This document shows, piece by piece, positions 24,319 to 31,791 of a stretch of 33,638 nucleotides of DNA; the first letter of the stretch is position 1, and each line of letters starts with the position of its first letter. The translations under genes and the position numbers were made by a program. Source of the stretch: DASUPK01 sp035265665 (GTDB lineage Bacteria > Actinomycetota > Thermoleophilia > Solirubrobacterales > 70-9); NCBI GenBank assembly GCA_035265665.1, contig DATFOK010000045.1, forward strand, positions 1 through 33,638, in the 5' to 3' direction. The notes under the pieces are model-generated. The model was not told the origin of the DNA. It made no database searches and saw only the letters and a program-made list of their open reading frames with translations.

Positions 24319-25575
24319 ATGTCCGACTCCACCCAAACGCCGGTGGACGTCTTCGAGAAGGCCCGCACCCACGACCGGGCGGAACAGCTCGAAGCCGCCA
24401 AGCAGGGCGACCTCCTCCCCTACTTCCGCATCCTCGAGTCACAGGCCGGCCCCGTGGTGGAGATGGAGGGGCGCGAGACGATCATGCTCGGCTCCAACAA
24501 CTACCTGGGGTTGACCACCGACGAGCGGGTCAAGCAGGCGGCTCGGGACGCGCTGGAGCAATACGGGACCGGGGTCACCGGCTCCCGCCTGCTCAACGGC
24601 ACCACCCCGATGCACGTCGAGCTCGAACGCGAGCTGGCGGACTGGATGGGGACCGAGGACGTGATCGTCTTCACGACCGGCTACCAGTCGAACCTGGGGG
24701 CGATCAGCGCGATCCTCGAGCCGGGCGACACCGTGATCTGCGACTCGGGGGATCACGCCTCGATCCTCGACGGATGCAAGCTCTCCGGCGCCCGCCTGCG
24801 TCCCTTCCGCCACAACCGGATGGACAAGCTGGAGACGATGCTGGAGCGGGCGGCCGCGGACGAGAGCGGCGTCCTGGTGGTCGTCGACGGGGTCTTCTCG
24901 ATGGAGGGTGACGTCTGCGACCTGCCCCCGGTCGTGGAGCTCTGCCGTCGCTACGGCGCTCGGCTGATGGTCGACGAGGCGCATGGGGTCGGGGTCCTGG
25001 GCAAGCGCGGGGCCGGCGCCAGCGAGCTCTTCGGGCTGGAGGACGAGGTCGACCTGCGCATGGGCACGTTCTCCAAGAGCCTCGCCTCCTGCGGCGGCTT
25101 CATCGCCGGCTCCGAGGAGGTGATCGAGTACCTGCGGATCGCCTCGCGTTCCTTCATCTTCAGCGCCTCGGCCGTTCCCGCCGCGGTCGGCGCGGCACTC
25201 GGGGCGCTCCGGATCATCCGATCCGAGGGGCCCGAGCTGATGGCGCGCCTTCTCGACAACGCGGCCTACCTGCGCCAGGGGTTCCGCGACCTGGGCCTGA
25301 AGGTCGTCGAGCCGGGGACCCTCCCCGACGGGACCGAGGCGACGACCCCGGTCGTCCCGGTGATCGTCGGAGAGGACTGGCAGGCGGTGCTGCTCTGGAA
25401 GGCCCTCTTCGAGGCCGGCGTCTACACCAACGTCGCTCTGCACCCGGCCGTGCCGCCGGGCGGCGCGCTTCTGCGGACCAGCCTGATGGCGACCCACGAG
25501 CGCGATCACCTCGATCGGGCGCTCGCGATCTTCGCGGGCATCATCAAACGTTTCCCGGACCTGCCGACGGGGTAA
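24319..25575 (+). CDS. Serine palmitoyltransferase-type alpha-oxoamine synthase
   Basis: A 418-residue PLP enzyme that condenses an amino acid with an acyl thioester. Key residues are His146 (GDHASILDG, stacks on PLP), Asp219 and His222 (VDEAHGVG) and Lys253 (GTFSKSLAS, Schiff base). The family includes SPT, KBL and BioF. Features pointing to bacterial SPT are TFSKSLASCGGFIAG, YLRIASRSFIFSASAVPAAV and the C-terminal VYTNVALHPAVPPGGALLRT followed by SLMATH. These are the SPT-like versions by my recollection of Bacteroidetes-type SPTs; no biotin genes are nearby. It may make 3-ketosphinganine or a related long-chain base. The divergent GNAT gene could supply the N-acylation step. Confidence 0.8.
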   Translation: MSDSTQTPVDVFEKARTHDRAEQLEAAKQGDLLPYFRILESQAGPVVEMEGRETIMLGSNNYLGLTTDERVKQAARDALEQYGTGVTGSRLLNGTTPMHVELERELADWMGTEDVIVFTTGYQSNLGAISAILEPGDTVICDSGDHASILDGCKLSGARLRPFRHNRMDKLETMLERAAADESGVLVVVDGVFSMEGDVCDLPPVVELCRRYGARLMVDEAHGVGVLGKRGAGASELFGLEDEVDLRMGTFSKSLASCGGFIAGSEEVIEYLRIASRSFIFSASAVPAAVGAALGALRIIRSEGPELMARLLDNAAYLRQGFRDLGLKVVEPGTLPDGTEATTPVVPVIVGEDWQAVLLWKALFEAGVYTNVALHPAVPPGGALLRTSLMATHERDHLDRALAIFAGIIKRFPDLPTG

Positions 25576-25880
25576 CCAAAGAGGTTTCGTCTGGCTCGAT
25601 CCCGGTGTTGGACCGCTCATGCTTCGACGGTCTGGATGGGACGAGCGATCCACCCTTCGACAAAAGATCTGCTCTTAGCGAACGGGATGATTTTTCGGGT
25701 GTTGACCCTTGGCGCGAGTGGCGTATAAGTTTCGACCTCGGCGCGCGCTTCCGGGGCAGGGAGCGGACGGGAATGAGAAGGAGAGGACCGTCCACTTCCC
25801 CCGGCTCGAAAGAGCGACTGGGTGCACGCCGGCCGTAACGAACCCGCCAACAATTCCTGACCTAGCAGGAGGGAGACCCT
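25576..25880. other. Intergenic region upstream of the mIHF-like gene
   Basis: About 305 nt without a supportable gene. It contains a sigma70-type promoter candidate (25702-25729), a long predicted leader and a strong Shine-Dalgarno just before 25881. I see no tRNA, riboswitch or repeat. The part next to the SPT-type gene shows no clear terminator. Confidence 0.5.
25702..25729 (+). promoter_or_regulatory. Candidate sigma70-type promoter for the mIHF-like gene
   Basis: TTGACC (25702-25707) and TATAAG (25724-25729) are separated by 16 nt and stand out in otherwise GC-rich DNA. Transcription would start near 25736, giving a leader of about 145 nt before the ATG at 25881. Confidence 0.5.
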
Positions 25881-26300
25881 ATGTCCGCTGCTTCGACGAT
25901 TGCCCCTGCCCGACCACTGTCCATGCCTCATCGGCGGATCGAGCCGTTCGTCGAACAGCAGAAAGGCTCAGACCGAACCGACTCGAAGAAGAGGGGAACT
26001 TCGCAATGCATGGAGGCGCTCGCCCGCGCCAACAAGGTCCGTCTCGCCCGCGCCGCCCTCAAGCGCGACATCTCCGCCGGCCGCCGCAGCATCACCGAAG
26101 TGATCATGGAGTCTCCTTGGGAGGTCGAGAGCATGAGCCTCGGCGAGCTCCTCTGCGCGCAGCGCCGCTGGGGCCGCGCTCGGTCTCGCAAGCTGCTCTC
26201 GTCGACCGCTCTCAGCGAGGGCAAGCGCGTCGGCACTCTCACCGAGCGGCAGCGGCGGATCCTCGTCGCGGCGCTCGAGGCGAAGTTCGCTAGGGCTTGA
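25881..26300 (+). CDS. Actinobacterial integration host factor (mIHF)-like DNA-binding protein
   Basis: A 139-residue protein. From about residue 44 it follows mycobacterial-type IHF: a basic helix (ARANKVRLARAALKRDI), SITEVIMESPWEVESMSLGELLC, then GRARSRKLLSSTALSEGKRVGTLTERQRRILVAALEAKF, corresponding to the helix-two-turn-helix DNA-binding fold. It probably bends and compacts the nucleoid. The first 43 residues are extra and not conserved. ATG 25881 has a strong Shine-Dalgarno (AGGAGG) 7 nt upstream; an in-frame ATG at 26010 also lies 3 nt past GCAATGC and would give exactly the mIHF core. It overlaps the convergent membrane-protein gene by 11 nt. Confidence 0.8.
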   Translation: MSAASTIAPARPLSMPHRRIEPFVEQQKGSDRTDSKKRGTSQCMEALARANKVRLARAALKRDISAGRRSITEVIMESPWEVESMSLGELLCAQRRWGRARSRKLLSSTALSEGKRVGTLTERQRRILVAALEAKFARA

Positions 26301-27342
26301 TTCTGTAGGCGGCTCCGCCTGACCTACGTCGGAACGCCCCGACGAGAAGCCAGGCGGAGCCGCCGAAGACGATCACGCCGGCGGCCAGGCATGCCACCGG
26401 GGCAGTTGGGGTGGAGACCAGTAGCAGGCTGAACGTGGCCGTGCCGGCCGCGCCAGCCAGCAGCACGTTGTGGGATCGGTACCCGGTGAAGTGCTCACGT
26501 GCCGCCAGCTCGACCCCGGCGAGCGCCGCGAGGCCGAGCCCGACCACCACGGTCACGGGTGCCTGCATGGCGAAGCCGACGATCAGCAGGATCACGCCGA
26601 TGAGAACGACAAGCTCCGACAGCGGGAATGAGCCCCAGAGGGCCTCGGGTCTCTTAGCGGGGGTGGCCTTCCTGCGCGCCGCGGCAGCCCGCTTCGCATC
26701 GTCGAGCCCCACGGCCGCGGGCTGGGTCTGGGGCGGCTGCGCACCCCTCTGACGCCGCCGCTTGCGGCGCTGTCGCTTCGTCGGCATCAGCGGTTCAGGG
26801 GGCCGGAGCCCCTTGGCTAACGGACAACCGGAGGAGATCTTGACGCGCCACCAGTCCATCAGGAGGCCAACCGGCCCCCATTTCGGCCTGGAGTGCCAGT
26901 GCTTGCAGCCGGGCTCGCCGATGTCGGCGTTGTTCACACGAACCCACTTATACGAGGCCGGATCGGCCGTCATCTCCTCGATCAGCTCGCGATTCTTCTC
27001 CTCGACATAGGCGGCGTCGTGGAGGCGATGGCTCACGTCGTGGATCCGAGCGGCGAGACCGTCGCGCACCCGTTCGAGCTCGTCCACAGACAGCAGACGT
27101 GGTCCGCCCATCCCAGCGACGGCGAAGTCGATCCCCTTGCGCGGGAAGGCGGAGCCGAAGAGCCTGGCGAGCGCGAGCTCCATCGCCGCGATCTGGCGCC
27201 TCAGATCGGCGCGGGCGGCGCGCTCGTCGTGCTCGTAGAGGACGGTGTCGAGACCCTCGGGCGGGGCCGGCGGGACCAAGTCCTCCTGCGGCGCAATCGG
27301 CACCTCGGCGAGGTCGGTGCGCTCGAGCAACTCCTCAGGCAT
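26290..27342 (-). CDS. Conserved membrane protein with Cys/His motif, unknown function
   Basis: A 350-residue protein I cannot assign to a named family. A helical N-terminal part (about residues 38-125) is followed by a striking conserved-looking block YKWVRVNNADIGEPG then CKHWH (Cys146, His148, His150) and RVKISSGCPLAKG (Cys173), which could bind a metal. A very basic linker (PTKRQRRKRRRQRG, 187-200) leads to four transmembrane helices (about 243-259, 263-281, 293-310, 316-337). ATG 27342 is preceded by GAGGAGG. It lies 32 nt after the B3/B4-domain gene and is probably the last gene of the operon begun by the RND transporter. Confidence 0.7.
   Translation of the reverse strand: MPEELLERTDLAEVPIAPQEDLVPPAPPEGLDTVLYEHDERAARADLRRQIAAMELALARLFGSAFPRKGIDFAVAGMGGPRLLSVDELERVRDGLAARIHDVSHRLHDAAYVEEKNRELIEEMTADPASYKWVRVNNADIGEPGCKHWHSRPKWGPVGLLMDWWRVKISSGCPLAKGLRPPEPLMPTKRQRRKRRRQRGAQPPQTQPAAVGLDDAKRAAAARRKATPAKRPEALWGSFPLSELVVLIGVILLIVGFAMQAPVTVVVGLGLAALAGVELAAREHFTGYRSHNVLLAGAAGTATFSLLLVSTPTAPVACLAAGVIVFGGSAWLLVGAFRRRSGGAAYRIKP
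26307..26364. repeat. Inverted repeat near convergent gene ends
   Basis: AGGCGGCTCCGCCT (26307-26320) is a near-perfect palindrome and its 13-nt core reappears as the reverse complement at 26352-26364, just downstream of the mIHF-like stop. It lies within the 3' end of the convergent gene, where it encodes Ser-Gly-Gly and Gly-Gly-Ser. It could end mIHF transcription, or may simply reflect GC-rich codons. Confidence 0.35.
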
Positions 27343-27374
27343 AAATCTGGGCCTCCTCTACGAGTACGTCAATT

Positions 27375-28034
27375 CTATGCCCGTAAAGCGCTGCCCGCTA
27401 CCCACAACGCCTCCTCCAGGGCGATGTCGGGAACCCCCCGTACGCCGATCGCGACCAGCATCACCCGGCTGGTTCCCCTGCGCACGCCCCGGCCCTCCGC
27501 GGTGCGTTCGAAGAGGATCCCCAGCGGCCGGTGCTCGTCCGCGACGACGATCGTTCCGTCGGGTAGCGGCGAAACGCGGCCCTCGAAGCTCTCGCCCTCG
27601 GCCGAGAGGCGCAGGCCGATACGGCCCTCGACGCGATCGGCATCGAAGGCCTGCATGGCCACGCCGACCTCGACCATGGCGATGGTCAGCGCATCGTCGA
27701 CCCGATTCCGGCTCTTGAAGGCGCCGTCGTGGATGCGCTCGAAGATCAGCTGCTCGATCGGCGTGCGAGTCGTGTCCGGGTCGAGACCGATGTGCCGGAA
27801 GAAGACCCTGTAGGCCCAGGGAATCGCCTGCTGGCGGAGCTGGATCGCCTGGGAGCCCCCGATCCGGTCGCTCAGCGACCGCAACCGCTCGCGCAGCGCC
27901 TCGGGGCTCCGGCCGGTGCTCGCCTCGAGCGTCGTCGAGACAATCGAGAGCCCCGGGAACTCCCCCGCCAGCGCGGGCTCGACCCAGCCCGGCTCCGGCG
28001 CGACCTCCCACTGGTCAGGCAGGTCCGGCGTCAC
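27375..28034 (-). CDS. B3/B4 tRNA-binding domain protein
   Basis: A 219-residue protein resembling stand-alone B3/B4 domains, the fold of the editing site in the phenylalanyl-tRNA synthetase beta subunit. Matching segments are PWAYRVFFRHIGLDPDTTRTP, IEQLIFERI, RVDDALTIAMVEVGVAMQAFDADRVEG, and the strand RPLGILFERTAEGRGVRRGTSRVML. Free-standing members are thought to edit mischarged tRNA or similar amino-acid adducts, but activity is often unproven. GTG at 28034 overlaps the upstream thioredoxin-like gene's stop by 4 nt (GTGA). Its presence in an operon with a transporter and a thioredoxin-like protein is unexpected. Confidence 0.75.
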   Translation of the reverse strand: MTPDLPDQWEVAPEPGWVEPALAGEFPGLSIVSTTLEASTGRSPEALRERLRSLSDRIGGSQAIQLRQQAIPWAYRVFFRHIGLDPDTTRTPIEQLIFERIHDGAFKSRNRVDDALTIAMVEVGVAMQAFDADRVEGRIGLRLSAEGESFEGRVSPLPDGTIVVADEHRPLGILFERTAEGRGVRRGTSRVMLVAIGVRGVPDIALEEALWVAGSALRA

Positions 28035-28750
28035 CGCAGCGTCGCGTCGCGTCGTTTAGTTGCGGCGATCAGGGCCTCGACATTGTCGAAGAAGCGCTGG
28101 TCATCGAGCCGGCCGATCGAGGTGCGCTGGAGGATGCCGCCGGGGTAGGCGTAGACGAAGGTCGGGCACCCGCCGACGCGGTAGAGATTGGAGAGCGCAC
28201 CGTCCCGGTCCAGTCCGATCGGATGAGTCCAGCCCCGCTCGGCGATCAGCTTGCGCACCTCAGAGTCGGAGTCGCGCACGTCGATCGCCAGGAAGTTCAC
28301 CCGCGGCGAATAGCGCCGGTAGGCCCGCTCGAAGACGTCCTCCTGGTCCTCGCAGTCGCCCCCGCGGGTGAACCAGAACGAGAGGATCAGGGGCCGGTCG
28401 AAGAGATCGCAGACCCGGATCGCACCCGGCACCTCCACCCGGCACGCCGGGGTCCTCGTGTCCTGTGAGGGGCAGGGTATCCGGGACGCATCGCAGTCGT
28501 CCTGGGCGATGTTGGCGTCGCCTCCCGCCCCGGACCGCGCGTCGGGCACAGCGAACTGCGCGAGCGGCAGGTCGCCCTCGTCCCTGGCGCCTAGCACCCC
28601 TTTGTTCTTCGTCGAGATCAGGTTGACCCCGGCGACGGCGATCAGGGCGACGAAGACCATTCCGACGATCAGCGAGTAGACGGTCGTGCGGCGCGGGCGC
28701 TCGCTCCGGTCCCCCCTGCCCCCACCGTCTCCTCCAGCGCCGTCGGCCAC
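28031..28750 (-). CDS. Membrane-anchored thioredoxin-like protein with degenerate active site
   Basis: A 239-residue protein with an N-terminal basic segment and one transmembrane helix (about residues 23-45), putting a thioredoxin/TlpA-like domain outside the membrane. The domain spans about 105-230: PLILSFWFTRGGDCEDQEDVF in place of the usual WCxxC, then VNFLAIDVRDSD, and the cis-Pro loop GGCPTFVYAYPGG. The first active-site Cys is replaced by Gly; Cys133 remains and another Cys (Cys195) sits directly before the cis-Pro. Four further Cys (86, 93, 103, 114) lie between anchor and domain. It may therefore be a mono-thiol or structural protein. GTG 28750 is 14 nt after the RND transporter stop. 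Confidence 0.75.
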   Translation of the reverse strand: MADGAGGDGGGRGDRSERPRRTTVYSLIVGMVFVALIAVAGVNLISTKNKGVLGARDEGDLPLAQFAVPDARSGAGGDANIAQDDCDASRIPCPSQDTRTPACRVEVPGAIRVCDLFDRPLILSFWFTRGGDCEDQEDVFERAYRRYSPRVNFLAIDVRDSDSEVRKLIAERGWTHPIGLDRDGALSNLYRVGGCPTFVYAYPGGILQRTSIGRLDDQRFFDNVEALIAATKRRDATLR

Positions 28751-28764
28751 GCCCTAATGGTCGC

Positions 28765-31482
28765 TCACGGAACGGATTCGCCGGTCGCCAGCGGCGCCTG
28801 GCGGGTCTGCCAGGGAAGTCGGAATCCCTCCTCCGACCAGACGACGGCCGCCGGCAACACCAGCATCACCCCCGCCAGTGCGACGAGCAGATCGGCGACC
28901 GTGACGAGTCCGAAGTCCCGCAGGACGGGCGCCACCGAGATCAGCCCCATGTCGTCGAGCAGGGGCAGTCCCGCGATTGCGAGGACGGCGAAGCCGGCGA
29001 TCGCGGTGACGCCCGAGGCGAGCACGGCCGCGCCGGTGCGCAGATAGGTCCGCCTCAGAGCCTCGCCGACGGAAAGCCCGGCTCGGCGCTCGTTCACATA
29101 GCGCGCCGAGAGGATCACGCTGAACTCCGTGGCGATCGCGATCACCAAGGCGCCCAGCGTGGCGGACATCGGGTTCAGGGCGACGCCGAGCGCAGCGACC
29201 ACGAGGCCCGACCAGCCGGTGGCCATCAGGACCGGGATCAGCGGGACCACGGCGCGACGAACCGAGCGATAGATGGCCGCGAGCACGATGCCAACCGCGA
29301 GCAGCCCCGCCAGCGGCAGCCACCAGCGGCTGTGCGAGAGGTCGCTGTTCGCCTCGGCCGCCAGCACGGGCAGGCCCGCGAGCTCGACGGTCGTGCCCTC
29401 GGGCGGCGCAGGCCCGCCGGGCGGGTCGATCTGGGCGCGGATGTCGTCGATCAGGTCCTGCTGGTCCGAGAGTGGCTGAACGCGGATGCCAAAGGCGACG
29501 TCGGCGGTGTCGCCGATCGGGGTCCCGCCATTGGGGCTGCACTCGCCCTGGTGGCTGATCACGATCTGTGAGATGAAACAGGGGAGGGCCTCAACCAGGG
29601 CGCGGACGTCCCCCGGGCTCTGGGTCGAGCTCGAGGCCGTGCCGCTCGCCGACGAGGCACCGCCAAAGAAATCGGTGAGCGAGAGCGCCGGGCAGATCTG
29701 GGCGTCGGCGCAGCTCGCGCCGGAGCCGGAGAACCCGTGGCGGGCGAGCACCCGCTGCTGGAAGCGCTCGGCCCAAGAGATCACCGCCGGGTCGGTCGGG
29801 TCACTGGCCTGGATCGTCACGTTGACGTCGCCCGAGATTCCGGTCTCCTTTTCGAGCTCGTTCAGGTCATCGAGGGCCGACAGGTTCGGCGGTGCGAGGT
29901 CACGGATATCCGTCTCGACCCGGGTGCCCGCGCTCGCCACCCAGCCGCAGACGGCCAGCAGCAGACCGGCCGCGAGCACCCGCCTGGGGCTGGAGAGCGC
30001 CATCGCGATCGCGCCGACGCCGGCCCTCTGGAGGCGTGTCGCGAGCCCGGTCGTATGGCGAGCAGCGGGGGCTCCCGCTCCGGCCGAAACGGAGCCTCGC
30101 CAGGCCGAGAGGCCGAGCGCCGCCAGGCCGCCGGTCAGCGCGACCGCGAACGCGAGCGCCACGCCGATCACGAGCAGCAGCCCGAACGAGCGGACCAGCG
30201 GGCTCGGCGCGAGGGCGAAGACCGCAAATCCGGCGATCGTCGCCAGGCATGCAGCACCGATCACCGGTCCACCGCCGGCCGCGGCCATCGCCACCGCGCG
30301 CCCGGGTGCCGATCCCTCGGCCCTGGCCTCGTTGAAGCGGGCCTGGAACTGGATCGCGTAGTCGACCGCGAGCCCGACCAGCACGGGGAGCATCGCGATC
30401 GCCCCTACGGTCAGCGAGCCGCCGAAAAGCGCCACGAGGCCGAGGGTCAATGCGCCGGCGGAGATCGCCACCCCGAGCGGCAGCAGCCGCAGGGGCCTCG
30501 GCAGGATGAGCAGCAGGGTGAGGCCCATCACCAGGCCGGCGACGCCCAGCAGGAGGAGGGTCTGGTTGCGGAGCTCGCGTGCGCCGGCATCGACCACGAC
30601 GGGCGCGCCGGTGACGATGTAGCTGCCGTCGCTGAGCTTGAAGCGGGGATCCTCGACCGCCTGCTTGAAGAGGCCGATCGCCTCGTGCCGCTCGGCGTCG
30701 CTCAGGTCGGGGCGCAACCGGACGATGATCTGCGCGGCGTCCCGGTTAGGGAAGAGGTAGCCGAAGCGCTCCTTGGGAGTCCCCGCCGGCTTCGACTCGT
30801 CGAAGACGACGCGGCTGACGAAGTTCGGGTCGTCCAGCCGCGGAATTGAGGTGATCCCGTACTGGAGCGCCACCTGAATGAGGCCGGACTGGAACTGGCT
30901 CATCACCTGCTGGGCGGCGTCGCTGGCGGCCTGCTCCTGCTCGGCGGCGGAGGCACCGCGCTTCGCGGCGGCCGTGCGAGCCTGGTCGGCGGCCGCCCGC
31001 GCCTGCTGTGCCGCGCCTCCGATCTGCCCCTGGAGCGCCTGCTGGATGCCGGCGACGCTCAGGTAGAGGAAGGTCGCCGGCCCGAAGACCGAGTGGCTCG
31101 GGCGGAGCTGTGCGATCCGGTCGCAGACCGGAGGGAGCGGCTGCTTGCGCTTGTGTGGCAGCGCCTGCGCGAGCTGGGTGCCCCCGGCGAAGCACTCCTC
31201 GAGCTCGAAGAGCGGCTCGAGGTCCTTGGTCAGCACGAGCTTGCGCAGATCCTCCTTGACGAGGACGATCACGGGCTCGTCGCCGAACTTCTCGTGGAAG
31301 CCCTGGGTCGTATTGAACTCCGACGAGCCCTTGCTGACCAGGGTGTCGGTCCCGGCGTTGGTGTCGAGCCGGGTCGCGGCGAAGATCCCCGCGCCGGTGA
31401 GGGCAACGATCGGCACGATCACGAGCCAGGGCCAGCGCACGGCGATGCCCGCAGCCCGCTCGAAAAATCTCCCCGCGTTCAC
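28765..31482 (-). CDS. MMPL/RND-family transporter (HAE3-like)
   Basis: A 905-residue inner-membrane transporter with the RND plan: a first helix (WPWLVIVPIVALTGAGIFA), a large extracytoplasmic domain, five or six helices including PVLVGLAVDYAIQFQARFNEAR, then a second helix, a second large domain and a second helix bundle (LVVAALGVALNPMSATLGAL, AVLASGVTAIAGFAVLAIAG). The first extracytoplasmic domain has a long Ala/Gln-rich coiled stretch (about residues 150-200). Such proteins move lipids or hydrophobic compounds using the proton gradient; HAE3 members are linked to hopanoid or lipid export. GTG 31482 is chosen, which puts the first helix close to the N-terminus; TTG 31527 is an alternative. 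Confidence 0.85.
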   Translation of the reverse strand: MNAGRFFERAAGIAVRWPWLVIVPIVALTGAGIFAATRLDTNAGTDTLVSKGSSEFNTTQGFHEKFGDEPVIVLVKEDLRKLVLTKDLEPLFELEECFAGGTQLAQALPHKRKQPLPPVCDRIAQLRPSHSVFGPATFLYLSVAGIQQALQGQIGGAAQQARAAADQARTAAAKRGASAAEQEQAASDAAQQVMSQFQSGLIQVALQYGITSIPRLDDPNFVSRVVFDESKPAGTPKERFGYLFPNRDAAQIIVRLRPDLSDAERHEAIGLFKQAVEDPRFKLSDGSYIVTGAPVVVDAGARELRNQTLLLLGVAGLVMGLTLLLILPRPLRLLPLGVAISAGALTLGLVALFGGSLTVGAIAMLPVLVGLAVDYAIQFQARFNEARAEGSAPGRAVAMAAAGGGPVIGAACLATIAGFAVFALAPSPLVRSFGLLLVIGVALAFAVALTGGLAALGLSAWRGSVSAGAGAPAARHTTGLATRLQRAGVGAIAMALSSPRRVLAAGLLLAVCGWVASAGTRVETDIRDLAPPNLSALDDLNELEKETGISGDVNVTIQASDPTDPAVISWAERFQQRVLARHGFSGSGASCADAQICPALSLTDFFGGASSASGTASSSTQSPGDVRALVEALPCFISQIVISHQGECSPNGGTPIGDTADVAFGIRVQPLSDQQDLIDDIRAQIDPPGGPAPPEGTTVELAGLPVLAAEANSDLSHSRWWLPLAGLLAVGIVLAAIYRSVRRAVVPLIPVLMATGWSGLVVAALGVALNPMSATLGALVIAIATEFSVILSARYVNERRAGLSVGEALRRTYLRTGAAVLASGVTAIAGFAVLAIAGLPLLDDMGLISVAPVLRDFGLVTVADLLVALAGVMLVLPAAVVWSEEGFRLPWQTRQAPLATGESVP

Positions 31483-31580
31483 GAGGCGGAGGTTAGGGAG
31501 GCAATGTGAAGATCGCGCCACTTTCAAGAGGGCGCAATCGGTGGTATTACCGGGGGGACATCTGGGAGTGGAGGTGAAGG

Positions 31581-31775
31581 ATGAAGCTTGAGGTCGGAGC
31601 CCGCATCAAGGTCGAGTCCGAGTCGACCGAGCGCCCGGGTCGCACCGGCGTTGTCGAGGAGGTCGTGAACGAGCCGCCTGCTCCTCGGTACCGGATCCGC
31701 TGGGACGACGGGCACGAGAGCATCTATGCGCCGGCGGCCGGTGCGGTCGGCATCGAGAAGCCGGCCGAGAAGTAG
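31581..31775 (+). CDS. DUF1918 domain protein
   Basis: A 64-residue protein covering the DUF1918 domain, common in actinobacteria and without a proven role. Recognisable features are the opening VGARIKVES, the middle GRTGVVEEV and the signature YRIRWDDGHESIYAP near residues 36-50. The small beta-rich fold resembles nucleic-acid or cofactor binding modules, but this is not established. A good Shine-Dalgarno (GGAGGTGAAGG) precedes ATG 31581. Its last codons (AEK, stop) form one arm of a perfect hairpin shared with the convergent pterin dehydratase gene. Confidence 0.88.
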   Translation: MKLEVGARIKVESESTERPGRTGVVEEVVNEPPAPRYRIRWDDGHESIYAPAAGAVGIEKPAEK

Positions 31776-31791
31776 GTCAGGACTTCTCGGC
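31764..31791. terminator. Shared bidirectional hairpin embedded in two convergent genes
   Basis: GCCGAGAAGT (31764-31773) and ACTTCTCGGC (31782-31791) are exact reverse complements with an 8-nt loop. The left arm codes for the end of the DUF1918 protein, the right arm for the end of the pterin dehydratase, and only one base separates the two stop codons. The hairpin is placed to serve as a terminator or 3'-end stabiliser for both transcripts. Confidence 0.6.

Noticed and set aside
24439..25653. A 404-codon minus-strand open frame opposite the SPT-type gene
   Set aside because: Shadow frame; the opposite strand has an intact PLP enzyme with all catalytic residues.
25617..25931. Minus-strand open frame in the gap upstream of the mIHF-like gene
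   Set aside because: It overlaps the promoter and Shine-Dalgarno region, and has low-complexity Arg/Ser composition and no recognisable features.
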